NCBI GenBank assembly: GCA_035249175.1
Contig: DATFGT010000127.1
Location: 27,990 to 91,989, forward strand
Source of the DNA: 66-474 sp035249175
Lineage (GTDB): Bacteria; Pseudomonadota; Gammaproteobacteria; Xanthomonadales; Rhodanobacteraceae
Direction: 5' to 3'
DNA: 64,000 nucleotides
Positions 41,572 through 49,938 of this stretch are shown piece by piece (position 1 is the stretch's first letter; each line of letters starts with the position of its first letter). Under the pieces are notes generated by a model, which saw nothing but the letters and a program-made list of their open reading frames with translations, did no database searches and was not told the origin of the DNA. Both the position numbers and the translations under genes were made by a program.

Positions 41572-43692
41572 ATGACGACCAAAAAGAAAATCCACCCGGC
41601 CGTGCGCATGGACTTCATGGTGCGCGTTCTGACGTGCCCCTTGGCCGCGCTCACAATGTTCTCCCTGTTCTGGAACGGGCGCATGCCGCCACTCTGGCTG
41701 GTGGCTTTCGGGGCGTCCTACGGTGTGTTGTGGCCACCGCTGGCTTATGCCATTGCGCGCAATAGCCGCGATTCGAAAAACGTGGAGCAATGGAACCTTA
41801 CCGCCGACTGCCTGTTCATCGGCGTATGGATCGCGAGCACGCAGTACAGCCTGTGGCCAAGCTTCCTGCTGTTTGCGGCCTTGCACGTTTGCAACATCTT
41901 CTTCGGCGGCACCCGGCTGGCATTGCGCGGCATCCTGGCACTCACCATCGGCATCTTGTGCGTCGGATGGGCGATCGGATTCAACCCGCAATTCCAATCG
42001 CCGCTCCTGACCACGTGGTTGACCATCGGCACTTATTTGCTTTTCACCACCGCGTTCGCCTACCAGATGCATGCGAACCGCAAGCAGCTGACGCGCAATC
42101 GCCTGGGGCTTGCCGCGCGCAATGCCGAAATTGAGGACAAGAATGCGCAGCTCGCGCAGGCCCGGGACGAGGCAGATACCGCCAACCGCGCCAAAAGCAT
42201 GTTCCTGGCCAACATGAGCCACGAGTTGCGCACGCCTCTGAACGCCATTATCGGCTACAGCGAATTGCTGACCGAGGAAGCCGAAGACACCGGCAACCGC
42301 GCGCTGGTTCCGGACATCGAAAAAATCCGTACCGCGGGCAAGCATCTGCTGGGCCTGATCAACGAGGTGCTCGATCTGTCCAAGATCGAGGCTGGCAAGA
42401 TGGAGCTGGTTCCCGAGGAGGTGGATGTCGCGGAGTTGATCGATGGAGTGCGCAGCACGGTCGAACCGCTGGTGCGCAAAAAAGGCAACACGTTCAGCGT
42501 TGAGTGCGGAGCCCTGGGCAGTATGCACGTCGACGTCACCAGGCTGCGCCAAGTACTGATCAACCTGCTTGGCAATGCGGCCAAATTTACCGAAAACGGA
42601 AGAGTGACCTTGCGTGCGAGCCGCGATCATGGCGACGAGGGCGATTGGCTCGCGTTCGAAGTGGCCGACACCGGCATTGGCATGACGCCTGAGCAACAAC
42701 AGCACGTGTTCCAGCCATTCGCTCAGGCCGACGCCTCGACCGCGCGCAAGTACGGCGGCACCGGTCTCGGGCTGACGCTGAGCCGCCGTTTCGCGCACAT
42801 GCTGGGCGGCGACATCACGCTGCAGAGCAGCCAAGGCGTCGGCAGTACCTTCACCGTCAGCATTCCCGCGTCCGGGCAGGCAGCCAAGCCATTGCAGGCG
42901 GCAGAGCAGCCGCTCACCGAGGGTGAAGCCGTGGGTGGCCCCACCATCCTCATCATCGATGATGACGGTGGCGGTGCCGCCGTCATGAGCCGAATATTGG
43001 CGAAGGAAGGCTACCACGCGGTACCCGCGACGAATGGCGAAGACGGCCTGCGCCTGGCGCGCGAGATCAAGCCCGCCCTGATCCTGCTCGATGTGCTGAT
43101 GCCGCACGTCGACGGCTGGACGGTGCTGGCGCGCCTGAAGGCAGACGCGCAATTGGCCGAAATCCCGGTGGTCATGATCTCGGTGACTCCGGACCGCCGC
43201 TTCGGCGTGACGCTTGGTGCGGCCGATTACCTGGTCAAGCCGGTCGAGCAAGCCAGGCTGCTGCAAACGCTGCGCAAGCACATCGGGGATCGAGGGGAAC
43301 ATTCCGTCCTGGTCATCGACGATGACAAAACCACCCGCGACATGCTGCGCCGTATGCTCGAGCGCGAGACGTGGTCGGTAGTCGAAGCCGCCGATGGCCG
43401 CGAAGGCCTCGCACAACTGGACAAGCACCGCCCCGCGGCCATCCTGCTGGACCTGATGATGCCGCAAATGGACGGCTTCACGTTTCTCGATTCGCTGCGG
43501 CAACGCGGTGATGAAATCGCGGTGCCGATCATCGTGCTGTCGGCCAAGGAATTGTCGCGCACCGAACTCGCGCGGCTGGAGAATCAGGTGCAGAAAGTGA
43601 TCGAGAAGGGGCACTTCAGCCATCATCAGCTCGAACAGGTGCTGCACAGCGCGCTCGCCTCGCACAAACTGCGCACGCAGGGTGAAGCATGA
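41572..43692 (+). CDS. Membrane hybrid histidine kinase (MASE2-like sensor) with two receivers
   Basis: 706 residues. Residues 1-175 carry about six hydrophobic helices resembling the MASE2 membrane sensor domain. After a coiled coil comes HisKA ('LANMSHELRTPLNAIIGYS', His near residue 218) and HATPase ('LLGNAAKFTENG', 'VADTGIGM', 'YGGTGLGLTLS'). Two receivers follow, with phospho-Asp in 'ILLDVLMPHVDG' and 'ILLDLMMPQMDG'. It would sense a membrane-related cue and feed the operon's receiver and partner-switching proteins. ATG 41572 is preferred because the preceding 16 codons look unrelated. The stop overlaps the next gene (ATGA). Confidence 0.88.
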   Translation: MTTKKKIHPAVRMDFMVRVLTCPLAALTMFSLFWNGRMPPLWLVAFGASYGVLWPPLAYAIARNSRDSKNVEQWNLTADCLFIGVWIASTQYSLWPSFLLFAALHVCNIFFGGTRLALRGILALTIGILCVGWAIGFNPQFQSPLLTTWLTIGTYLLFTTAFAYQMHANRKQLTRNRLGLAARNAEIEDKNAQLAQARDEADTANRAKSMFLANMSHELRTPLNAIIGYSELLTEEAEDTGNRALVPDIEKIRTAGKHLLGLINEVLDLSKIEAGKMELVPEEVDVAELIDGVRSTVEPLVRKKGNTFSVECGALGSMHVDVTRLRQVLINLLGNAAKFTENGRVTLRASRDHGDEGDWLAFEVADTGIGMTPEQQQHVFQPFAQADASTARKYGGTGLGLTLSRRFAHMLGGDITLQSSQGVGSTFTVSIPASGQAAKPLQAAEQPLTEGEAVGGPTILIIDDDGGGAAVMSRILAKEGYHAVPATNGEDGLRLAREIKPALILLDVLMPHVDGWTVLARLKADAQLAEIPVVMISVTPDRRFGVTLGAADYLVKPVEQARLLQTLRKHIGDRGEHSVLVIDDDKTTRDMLRRMLERETWSVVEAADGREGLAQLDKHRPAAILLDLMMPQMDGFTFLDSLRQRGDEIAVPIIVLSAKELSRTELARLENQVQKVIEKGHFSHHQLEQVLHSALASHKLRTQGEA

Positions 43693-44060
43693 AGATCCTG
43701 TTGGTCGAAGACAACGAGATGAACCGCGACATGCTCAGCCGCCGCCTGCAGCGGCGTGGCCATGAAGTGCTGATAGCCGTGGATGGTGCCGAGGCATTGC
43801 GCGTCGCCGGCGAGGAGCAGCCCGAACTGGTACTGATGGACCTGAGCTTGCCGGTGATGGATGGCTGGGAAGCCACTGGGCGCATGAAGGCCGACCCGCA
43901 GACCGCATCGATCCCGATCATTGCCTTGACTGCGCACGCCATGGGCGCCGATCGGGAGCGCGCGCTGGCGGCCGGCTGCGACGACTTCGATACCAAGCCG
44001 ATCGACATGGAGCGACTGACCGGCAAGATCGCCGCGCTGGTTCCGGATGGCGCCACGTGA
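43689..44060 (+). CDS. Single-domain response regulator
   Basis: 123 residues, a stand-alone receiver. The acidic pocket is 'LLVEDNEMNR', the phospho-Asp is in 'LVLMDLSLPVMDG', the Thr switch in 'IIALTAHAMG', and the Lys in 'DFDTKPID'. It has no output domain, so it acts by protein contact or as a phosphate carrier in the relay. Overlaps both neighbours by 4 bases. Confidence 0.92.
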   Translation: MKILLVEDNEMNRDMLSRRLQRRGHEVLIAVDGAEALRVAGEEQPELVLMDLSLPVMDGWEATGRMKADPQTASIPIIALTAHAMGADRERALAAGCDDFDTKPIDMERLTGKIAALVPDGAT

Positions 44061-44473
44061 ACGATGGACAGCCAGTGGCCACCGAGTTCCACGCCCGATC
44101 GATGCGTGAACTCGGCGGCGTACTGGCGTTCGTCGACCGGACCTGTGCCGGTGTCGAGGCGGACACGGTATTTGCGGTCCGGCTGGCGGTCGAGGAAGCT
44201 TTCACCAACATCTACAAGCATGGCTATGCAGGTGGTGAGGGACCGGTGACAGTGCACGTCGATGTCGCGCCGCGGCGGATCATCGCAACCCTGGTCGACG
44301 AGGCACCTGCGTTCGACCCGGCTGGCGCACCGGTGCCCGATCTCGACGCGCCTTGGGATCAGCGCCGCAGCGGCGGACTGGGTTGTCACCTGCTGCGGCA
44401 GATGATGGATGAAGTGAAATATGCGCGGCGCGAGCGCGACAATGTCTTGACGGTTGTGAAGACGCGCTCATGA
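44057..44473 (+). CDS. RsbW-like serine-protein kinase / anti-sigma factor ATPase
   Basis: 138 residues of the HATPase_c_2 type. The N-box is 'AVRLAVEEAFTNIYKHGYAG', the ATP lid is seen in 'LVDEAPAFDPAGAPVPDL', and a G2-like box in 'RRSGGLGCHLLRQMMDEV'. Such proteins bind a sigma factor or another target and phosphorylate a STAS antagonist. The STAS gene follows 29 bases later. The GTG start overlaps the receiver gene by 4 bases. Confidence 0.9.
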   Translation: MNDGQPVATEFHARSMRELGGVLAFVDRTCAGVEADTVFAVRLAVEEAFTNIYKHGYAGGEGPVTVHVDVAPRRIIATLVDEAPAFDPAGAPVPDLDAPWDQRRSGGLGCHLLRQMMDEVKYARRERDNVLTVVKTRS

Positions 44474-44502
44474 TGGACGCGTGAACTGAAGAGGCCGATT
44501 GC

Positions 44503-44853
44503 ATGAACGTCGAATTCGATACGCATGGCAACGTGTCGGTGGTTGTCATCAGCGGCAGCGTGGACGGCCTGACAGCCGATGACTTGATGAAACGCCTGCA
44601 GGGGTACGTCGCGGAGGGCAACCTGCTGCTGGTCGCCAACCTCGCCGCCGTCGAGTACACCTCCAGCGCAGGCCTGCGCGCGCTGCTGGCGACCGTGAAG
44701 CAGGCACGCCGCGGCGGCGGCGACCTGCGCCTGGCCTGCATCAACGGCAATGTCCGCAAGGTGCTGGAACTGAGCGGCTTCACAACGATCATGAAACTGT
44801 TCGACAGTGTCGATGCGGCAGTTGCCAGCTATGCGGTATCCGTTGGTTCCTAA
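44503..44853 (+). CDS. STAS-domain anti-sigma factor antagonist (RsbV/SpoIIAA-like)
   Basis: 116 residues with the STAS fold. 'VVVISGSVDGLTADDL' opens it, and the conserved phosphorylatable serine lies in 'YTSSAGLRALLATVKQ' near residue 58. When dephosphorylated by the PP2C phosphatase encoded downstream, it should bind the RsbW-like ATPase and release that protein's target. The target sigma factor is not encoded here. Confidence 0.93.
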   Translation: MNVEFDTHGNVSVVVISGSVDGLTADDLMKRLQGYVAEGNLLLVANLAAVEYTSSAGLRALLATVKQARRGGGDLRLACINGNVRKVLELSGFTTIMKLFDSVDAAVASYAVSVGS

Positions 44854-44885
44854 GCCTGCATCTTATCCGGAAGGGGGGCGTGGCG

Positions 44886-45764
44886 ATGAATGCAGCAGCT
44901 GCCGGTGTTGCGCGCACCAGCCGCAAACGCGTCGCGTTGGTGATCGGCGCCGGCAGCGTAAAATGTGCCGCGGCCCTCGGCCTTTGGAAGGTACTCAAGC
45001 GCGAAGGCATCGCCCTCGATCTGCTGGTCGGCTGCAGTGGCGGCAGCATCTATGCGGGTCTCATGGCGCTGGGCCACGATGTCGATACTTGCGAACGGAT
45101 GACGCGCGAATTGTGGACGCCGGCGATCACGCGCAAGCGTGATCTGCGCTCGGTCTTCAGCGCATTCTTTCCGCGCCTGTTCGGATTCAATGGCCGGTTC
45201 GGCATGCTCAGCGATGATCCGCTGCTGCGTGCGCTCGACGTGCCGCTTGCCGGCAAGACCTTCGCCGACACGCATATTCCGCTGCGCATCGCCGCCACCG
45301 ACCTGCACAATGGCGAGCGTGTCATCCTCGACCACGGTTCCATCCGCGACGCGGTGCGCGCCAGCGTTGCCATTCCGTACCTGTGGAAGGCGTGGGAGAT
45401 CGACGGGCGCTGGCTGCTCGATGGTTGCATGTCGGACCCGTTGCCGGTCGATATCGCCATGCGCGAAGGCGCCGACCTGATCCTCGCCATGGGCTTCGAA
45501 AGCCCGTACCCAAGCCGTCTGCGTTCGGCGACGCGTTACGCCTTCCAGGTCAACAGCGTGTATACCAACAATCTGTTGAGGGCCAATTTCGCGTTCCATA
45601 ACCTCGCGCACCACGCCGAAATCATCCCGATCCTGCCGGAATTCGAGCGGCCGATCCGCCTGTTCGACACCGACCAGATTCCCTACGTGATCGAACGAGG
45701 CATGCATGCTGCCGAAGCGCAACTCGATTATATGAAACGTGTTCTGACGGCCGACGATGCCTGA
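44886..45764 (+). CDS. Patatin-like phospholipase within the partner-switching operon
   Basis: 292 residues. The oxyanion-type loop reads 'VIGAGSVKCAAALG' (GxGxxK variant), the nucleophile elbow is 'GCSGGS' near residue 50, and the catalytic Asp is in 'GRWLLDGCMSDPLPVD' (DGC instead of DGA). No signal peptide. ATG 44886 is favoured by GGAAGGGGGG 7 bases upstream; a GTG at 44880 would touch it. The gene lies between the STAS gene and the receiver-phosphatase gene and overlaps the latter by 8 bases, so it is co-expressed with the regulatory switch. Its lipid substrate is unknown. Confidence 0.87.
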   Translation: MNAAAAGVARTSRKRVALVIGAGSVKCAAALGLWKVLKREGIALDLLVGCSGGSIYAGLMALGHDVDTCERMTRELWTPAITRKRDLRSVFSAFFPRLFGFNGRFGMLSDDPLLRALDVPLAGKTFADTHIPLRIAATDLHNGERVILDHGSIRDAVRASVAIPYLWKAWEIDGRWLLDGCMSDPLPVDIAMREGADLILAMGFESPYPSRLRSATRYAFQVNSVYTNNLLRANFAFHNLAHHAEIIPILPEFERPIRLFDTDQIPYVIERGMHAAEAQLDYMKRVLTADDA

Positions 45765-47040
45765 TCTGCGCCCGCCCACCGCGCAGGAGCAAGCAAGGGC
45801 GCGTGGTGCCGTTGCGCTGTCTCGAGCGGCGGATGGCCAACCACACGACGCCTTCGGTGAACGGGTCATGCGTCCGGCCACCGACGAGCCGGCGCGCATC
45901 CTGGTGGTCGACGACAACGAGGCGAACCGCGACCTGCTGGTGCGCCGGCTGCAACGCCAGGGACACCAGATGGCGACTGCGGAGAACGGCCGCATCGCGC
46001 TGGACATGCTCGCGCAGGCCCGCTTCGACTTGGTTCTGCTCGACATCATGATGCCCGAAATGAACGGCTACGAAGTGTTGGAGCATCTCAAGGCCGATGA
46101 CGCGCTCAGGCACCTGCCGGTGATCCTGATCTCGGCACTGGACGATGCCGAAAGCGTCACCAAGGGCATTGCCTTGGGTGCCGACGATCACCTGCCCAAA
46201 CCTTTTGACCGGCAAATTCTCAACGCACGGGTGACGGCGAGTCTGGCCAAAAAACGCCTGCACGATCGCGAGCAGCTGTATGCGCGCAGCCTGGAGCGCG
46301 AGATGGACATCGCGCGAGAGATCCAGGCAGGCTTTCTGCCGCGTCGGTTGCCCATTCGCGAAGGTTGGGATCTGGCGGCGTGGTTCGAACCGGCACGTCG
46401 CGTCGGCGGTGACTTCTATGATGCCTTCGAGCTTGCCGGTGGCCGTCTCGCGGTGGTGCTGGCCGATGTCTGCGACAAGGGCGTGGGGGCCGCGTTGTTC
46501 ATGGCGCTATTCCGTTCGCTGACGCGTGCACTCAGCGAGCGCTTGTTGACGCCAGGCGGTGACACCGAGCGCGAGGCATGCCAGTTGATTGGCGACGTCA
46601 ACAACTACATCGCGCGCATCCACGGGCGTGCCAACATGTTCGCGACGATGTTTTTCGGCACCCTTGACCTTGCCAGCGGAGAACTGGTCTGCGTCAACGC
46701 CGGGCACGAGCCGCCCCTTATCACCGGTAAGCAGGGCGTGCGGGCGCGCCTCACGCCTACGGGACCGGCAGTCGGCATGCTAGCGGACATGGATTTCCAA
46801 GCGACCAGAGTGGTGCTCGGCAAGGGCGAAGCACTGGTTGCCTTCACCGATGGCGTCACCGATTCGCACAACGTCGACGGCGCGTTGTTCGGCGATGTTC
46901 GCTTGCGCGAACTGGTGACGACGCCGGCCGATTCGGCGCAAGCCATGGTGCAACGCATCCAGGCTGCGGTTCAAGCGCATGCGCGCGATATGCCCGCTTT
47001 CGACGACATCACCTTGCTGGTAGTGCGGCGCACGCCCTGA
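45757..47040 (+). CDS. Receiver-PP2C phosphatase (RsbU/SpoIIE-like response regulator)
   Basis: 427 residues. An N-terminal receiver (pocket 'LVVDDNEANRD', phospho-Asp in 'LVLLDIMMPEMNG', Lys in 'HLPKPFDRQ') is joined by a helix to a PP2C/SpoIIE phosphatase. Metal-binding motifs are 'RRVGGDFYDAFELAGG', 'VVLADVCDKGVGAALFM', 'CVNAGHEPP', 'VAFTDGVTDSHN' and 'DDITLLVV'. Phosphorylation of the receiver by the hybrid kinase probably activates dephosphorylation of the STAS protein. Last gene of the operon; a terminator follows at 47181-47202. Confidence 0.93.
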   Translation: MPDLRPPTAQEQARARGAVALSRAADGQPHDAFGERVMRPATDEPARILVVDDNEANRDLLVRRLQRQGHQMATAENGRIALDMLAQARFDLVLLDIMMPEMNGYEVLEHLKADDALRHLPVILISALDDAESVTKGIALGADDHLPKPFDRQILNARVTASLAKKRLHDREQLYARSLEREMDIAREIQAGFLPRRLPIREGWDLAAWFEPARRVGGDFYDAFELAGGRLAVVLADVCDKGVGAALFMALFRSLTRALSERLLTPGGDTEREACQLIGDVNNYIARIHGRANMFATMFFGTLDLASGELVCVNAGHEPPLITGKQGVRARLTPTGPAVGMLADMDFQATRVVLGKGEALVAFTDGVTDSHNVDGALFGDVRLRELVTTPADSAQAMVQRIQAAVQAHARDMPAFDDITLLVVRRTP

Positions 47041-47180
47041 CCTCGTGGAAAGAACGAGGTGCGGCAAACACCCGTCGCGGTGTTACATGGCACGCTCAAC
47101 TCAGTTGTTTGGATCGCCCGACAAGCATACGCCCCGCGACTGTGCTGATGGTGTTGGTCTGCACCTCGTTGCGAGCGGAT

Positions 47181-47202
47181 CGTGGGGCGCGCCACGTTTT
47201 TT
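47181..47202 (+). terminator. Rho-independent terminator of the partner-switching operon
   Basis: CGTGG (47181-47185) and CCACG (47192-47196) form a short GC-rich stem with a 6-base loop, followed by six T residues. It lies 141 bases beyond the last stop codon and abuts the stop of the convergent PagL-like gene. Confidence 0.55.
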
Positions 47203-47675
47203 CAGAACGCCACGCCCAACAGCAACATGGTTTCCCCATGATTGGGCTTGTGAAAATCATTGTTGGAAATGTGCCGTACCATCACTTCCCAGTGATGTTC
47301 CTGCCATCCGAGCGTACTGACGAATTCATAAGGCGTGCTGAGCGCGTCCGTCTTGCCATCGGTCAGTGCACCCTGGAATCCGAAAAACGCATTGCGCCAC
47401 AGGTACAGCCGTGCGCCCACCGCGCCCACCCACACGTCATTGTCCAGCCGGATACCCGGCAGGTCGGGACGGGCATTGAAATGCCCCAACCCCACGTCGG
47501 GGGCCCAATGGAGGATCCATACAGGCCTGCGCACGCCAACCCACTCGGCAAAGAACACGGTGGTCCACTCCTGGTGGGTGGTTTGGCTGCGGCCGCCTGA
47601 AAGCTCCACGCGTGCAGCCGCTGGGAGCGAAAACACCAGCGATAGCATCAAGCCGAGGACGATGCGTCCGCGCAT
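47202..47675 (-). CDS. pagL: PagL-like lipid A 3-O-deacylase / acyloxyacyl hydrolase family protein
   Basis: 157 residues with a signal peptide ('GLMLSLVFSLPAAA') and an eight-strand outer-membrane barrel pattern, ending in 'MLLLGVAF' with a terminal Phe. The catalytic area reads 'VRHISNNDFHKPNHGE', keeping the His-x-Ser pair and a downstream Glu as in PagL. It would remove the 3-O acyl chain from lipid A in the outer membrane. ATG 47675 has GAGGA six bases upstream; the ATG at 47681 touches that site. The upstream 12-base tandem repeat overlaps the ribosome-binding region. Confidence 0.85.
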   Translation of the reverse strand: MRGRIVLGLMLSLVFSLPAAARVELSGGRSQTTHQEWTTVFFAEWVGVRRPVWILHWAPDVGLGHFNARPDLPGIRLDNDVWVGAVGARLYLWRNAFFGFQGALTDGKTDALSTPYEFVSTLGWQEHHWEVMVRHISNNDFHKPNHGETMLLLGVAF

Positions 47676-48008
47676 CTGCATTCCTCAGGAACTTCCTCAG
47701 GAACCGAAAAGATACACCCCATTATGACAGTCGGCTACAGAGGCGGTTGCTCGTATTCCGGCACCGCTCTCACTCGCGTCATCCCGAAAACGACATGTAT
47801 CGTTACCGGATTCAACGGTCGTGCGAAAACACTGGTACGGGCCGGTTGACGTTGGTTGGAATTTTGGGAGGTTTCAACGCATCGCGAGATTGGAGCGACG
47901 CATTTCCCGGCTACAGCGAACGGGGCGAAGTCCGACCCCTTGCGACCGTTCGACCCATTGGCCGCTCCCATTACCGGCGGACGGTCGCTGTGCGTCGAAT
48001 CACACGCC
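47676..48008. other. Gene-free stretch between PagL-like and hemolysin III genes
   Basis: 333 bases. The tandem 12-base repeat lies at its left end. Open frames here lack coding character, and no terminator or promoter was firmly identified. Confidence 0.45.
47681..47704. repeat. Tandem 12-base repeat with palindromic core before pagL
   Basis: TTCCTCAGGAAC is present twice head to tail. Each copy contains the near-palindrome TTCCT-C-AGGAA. On the minus strand each copy supplies a Shine-Dalgarno-like GAGGA; the copy next to the gene is the one likely used. Confidence 0.75.
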
Positions 48009-48671
48009 TCACGAAGGTTGCAATACATACAGCAACACCGCGAAGAAGTGCAGGACGCTGCCGGTCAGCACAAACGCATGCCACAGTGCGTTGTGGTAGC
48101 GCAGCCGGGTCCATAGATGGAACGGCACCCCCAACGTGTAGGCGACTCCACCGGCCAGCAACAGCGTGGTGCCGCCGGGATGCAAGCGTGCCGCCAATGG
48201 CGTGAACGTGATCATGCCGAGCCAGCCCATGATCAGGTACAGCGCGATCTTCAAGCGGTGACGATCACGCAATGTCGAAAATTGCAGCGCGCTGCCGAAT
48301 GCTGCCAGAATCCAGATTGTTCCAAACAGCCACCAGCCGCGTGTGCCGCCCAACGCGATAAGAGCGAACGGCGTGTAAGTGCCGGCGATCAGAAAATAGA
48401 TGGCGATGTGATCAAGCTTTGACAGCACCCGTGGCGCAATGTGCTCAGGAATTGCGTGATGCAGCGTCGAGATCGTGTACAGCAAAACCAGCGCCGCTCC
48501 GAACACTGCACAAGCGGTGACATCCAGCGCTCCGCCTTCGACCGCCGCGAACGCGACCAGCGTGGTCAGACCGATGATGCTGAGAAGGATGCCGAGGCTC
48601 TGTACTACGTTGTTGGCAACTACTTCCGTGAGACTCTGGCGTGCGGTGCCTGGCCAGGCGGCGGCGATCAT
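48009..48671 (-). CDS. Hemolysin III / PAQR-family membrane protein
   Basis: 220 residues, seven hydrophobic helices. Family motifs are 'LLYTISTLHHAI' with the HH pair near residue 75, 'LDHIAIYFLIAGTYTPFALI', 'LIMGWLGMI' and 'YNALWHAFVLTGSVLHFFAV' with metal-binding histidines. PAQR proteins are zinc-dependent membrane hydrolases linked to lipid metabolism; haemolysis is not implied. ATG 48671 has GGAGAC 8 bases upstream and matches the family N-terminus, so the longer frame is rejected. Confidence 0.9.
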   Translation of the reverse strand: MIAAAWPGTARQSLTEVVANNVVQSLGILLSIIGLTTLVAFAAVEGGALDVTACAVFGAALVLLYTISTLHHAIPEHIAPRVLSKLDHIAIYFLIAGTYTPFALIALGGTRGWWLFGTIWILAAFGSALQFSTLRDRHRLKIALYLIMGWLGMITFTPLAARLHPGGTTLLLAGGVAYTLGVPFHLWTRLRYHNALWHAFVLTGSVLHFFAVLLYVLQPS

Positions 48672-49337
48672 GGGATGTCTCCGATCGAGTACCAACGCGA
48701 ACGCAGCGCCAGATTCTAATGGTGATATCGCCGAATCCCTGCACGCAGGTTCAGGCGCGAACCGATCCGGGCCAGCAGCACATTGAACTTGGAGTTCATA
48801 GAGTGGCCAAAGCGGACACTTTATGGGTTCCTGCACAAAATGGTCAAACTGGCAGAAAGTGGCGCGGCCAGCAGGCAAAAGGTGTCACAAGTCAGCCTGG
48901 AATGACAGGAATTGCTCGCCGGCAAACCTGTAATGTGACATAGGCATGGGTGGATCAGGTTCGCGCCGATGCGTTGCTGCGAGTGGCGACTGCCTGGATC
49001 GGAGATGGGTGCCAGTCGGGACTTCGATGGTGCGTCAAAGCTCGGTAAGACGGCGTCTACGCATCAACCGCATCGGCGCTCCTGACCCCGACTGGCGCAG
49101 TGCGACCCTAAGCGTTCCTTCTCCGCGTTTCAGCGAGTGATCGCTTCGTGACCCACAGCCGCGTGAACGCGGACGCCGATTCTTACGCGTTACTTCGGAA
49201 CCTTGAGCGGCACCTTCTCTGTCGCGCGACCAAAACATCCCTGTCGCAACCACGTCACGTTCGTCATCCATGCTTTGGGGACTCGCGGGCGCGCTCTGTT
49301 GGGTCCGGGCGTTCTCGCGTGATTGAGGAATAGCAAC
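48672..49337. other. Gene-poor region with probable dispersed-repeat sequence
   Basis: 666 bases without a convincing gene. The part at about 49110-49325 gives, on the minus strand, a translation with phrases such as 'WSRDREGAAQGSEVTRKNRR' and 'RPRSRGCGSRSDHSLKRG'. I recall similar strings as frequent spurious hypothetical proteins produced by dispersed repeats in Xanthomonadales-like genomes; that recollection was not checked. The rest holds the hemolysin III promoter region. Confidence 0.4.
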
Positions 49338-49553
49338 ATGAACATGCAAAGACTCATCGCCATCGTCGCCGCCATCGCGATCAACGTCGCGGTGCTTGCG
49401 TCTTTTCACAACTCGAGCGCTACCGTAGTCGCCAATGCGATCTCGCCGCGACGCGCGCAAAAGGTGCTCACGCTGCCGGTCATCACCGTGCGGCCCAGCG
49501 CGCAGCAATGTCACGAACTGCGGCGGACGCCTGCTCCCGCCGCATCGACGTAG
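49338..49553 (+). CDS. Small hypothetical protein with one membrane segment
   Basis: 71 residues. The N-terminus 'MQRLIAIVAAIAINVAVLAS' is a single hydrophobic segment, either a signal anchor or a signal peptide. A short polar tail 'VITVRPSAQQCHELRR' follows. GAGGAA stands about 8 bases before the ATG at 49338, which supports translation. Not recognised as a known family beyond resemblance to small exported proteins of unknown function. Confidence 0.55.
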   Translation: MNMQRLIAIVAAIAINVAVLASFHNSSATVVANAISPRRAQKVLTLPVITVRPSAQQCHELRRTPAPAAST

Positions 49554-49938
49554 GTCCGCGACACGCCGCTCAACGTCGCGACCAAGAGCGACGCGACGCT
49601 TCGATGTCCCCTCCCTTCGGGGAGAGGGGATCGCAGGCCGAGCGCGCAGCGCTGAAGTGAGGATCCAGTTACTACGGATCCTGGTGGCCGCGGCGTGCGC
49701 CTGACAGGTAACGTGGGCAATTCCGCCCGTACGTTCGCACAGGGGCACGCCACGCGACATTGCACCCTCGCCGCCGCGGTGGCGGACAAGAGGGGATGAA
49801 AGCGTGATCGCCGTTTTTGACCAGATGACACCCATGAGCGAATTCGAATGCCGCGTCGGCGGCATTCAGCATTGTCACACGCGCGTCATCTTGGTGCATT
49901 GGAATGCGCGTATCAGATCCCTCACGCAGACTGCATTG
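49554..49938. other. Intergenic region upstream of phoB with a palindromic repeat
   Basis: 385 bases. At 49607-49630 a C-rich arm (TCCCCTC) and its complement (GAGGGGA) form a hairpin like those of short dispersed repeats; a similar C-rich/G-rich sequence occurs between pstS and pstC. The right half contains a candidate Pho box for phoB. Confidence 0.55.
49872..49889 (+). promoter_or_regulatory. Candidate Pho box upstream of phoB
   Basis: TTGTCAC-ACGC-GCGTCAT resembles two 7-base PhoB half-sites (consensus CTGTCAT) separated by 4 bases. It sits 49 bases before the phoB ATG, which fits autoregulation. The match is moderate. Confidence 0.45.

Noticed and set aside
47041..47060. Hairpin CCTCGT/ACGAGG right after the phosphatase stop, considered as terminator
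   Set aside because: No T run follows; the element at 47181-47202 is a better candidate.
49035..49865. A 276-codon minus-strand frame upstream of phoB
   Set aside because: It crosses repeat-like DNA, lacks a domain or ribosome-binding site and overlaps a better supported small gene on the plus strand.
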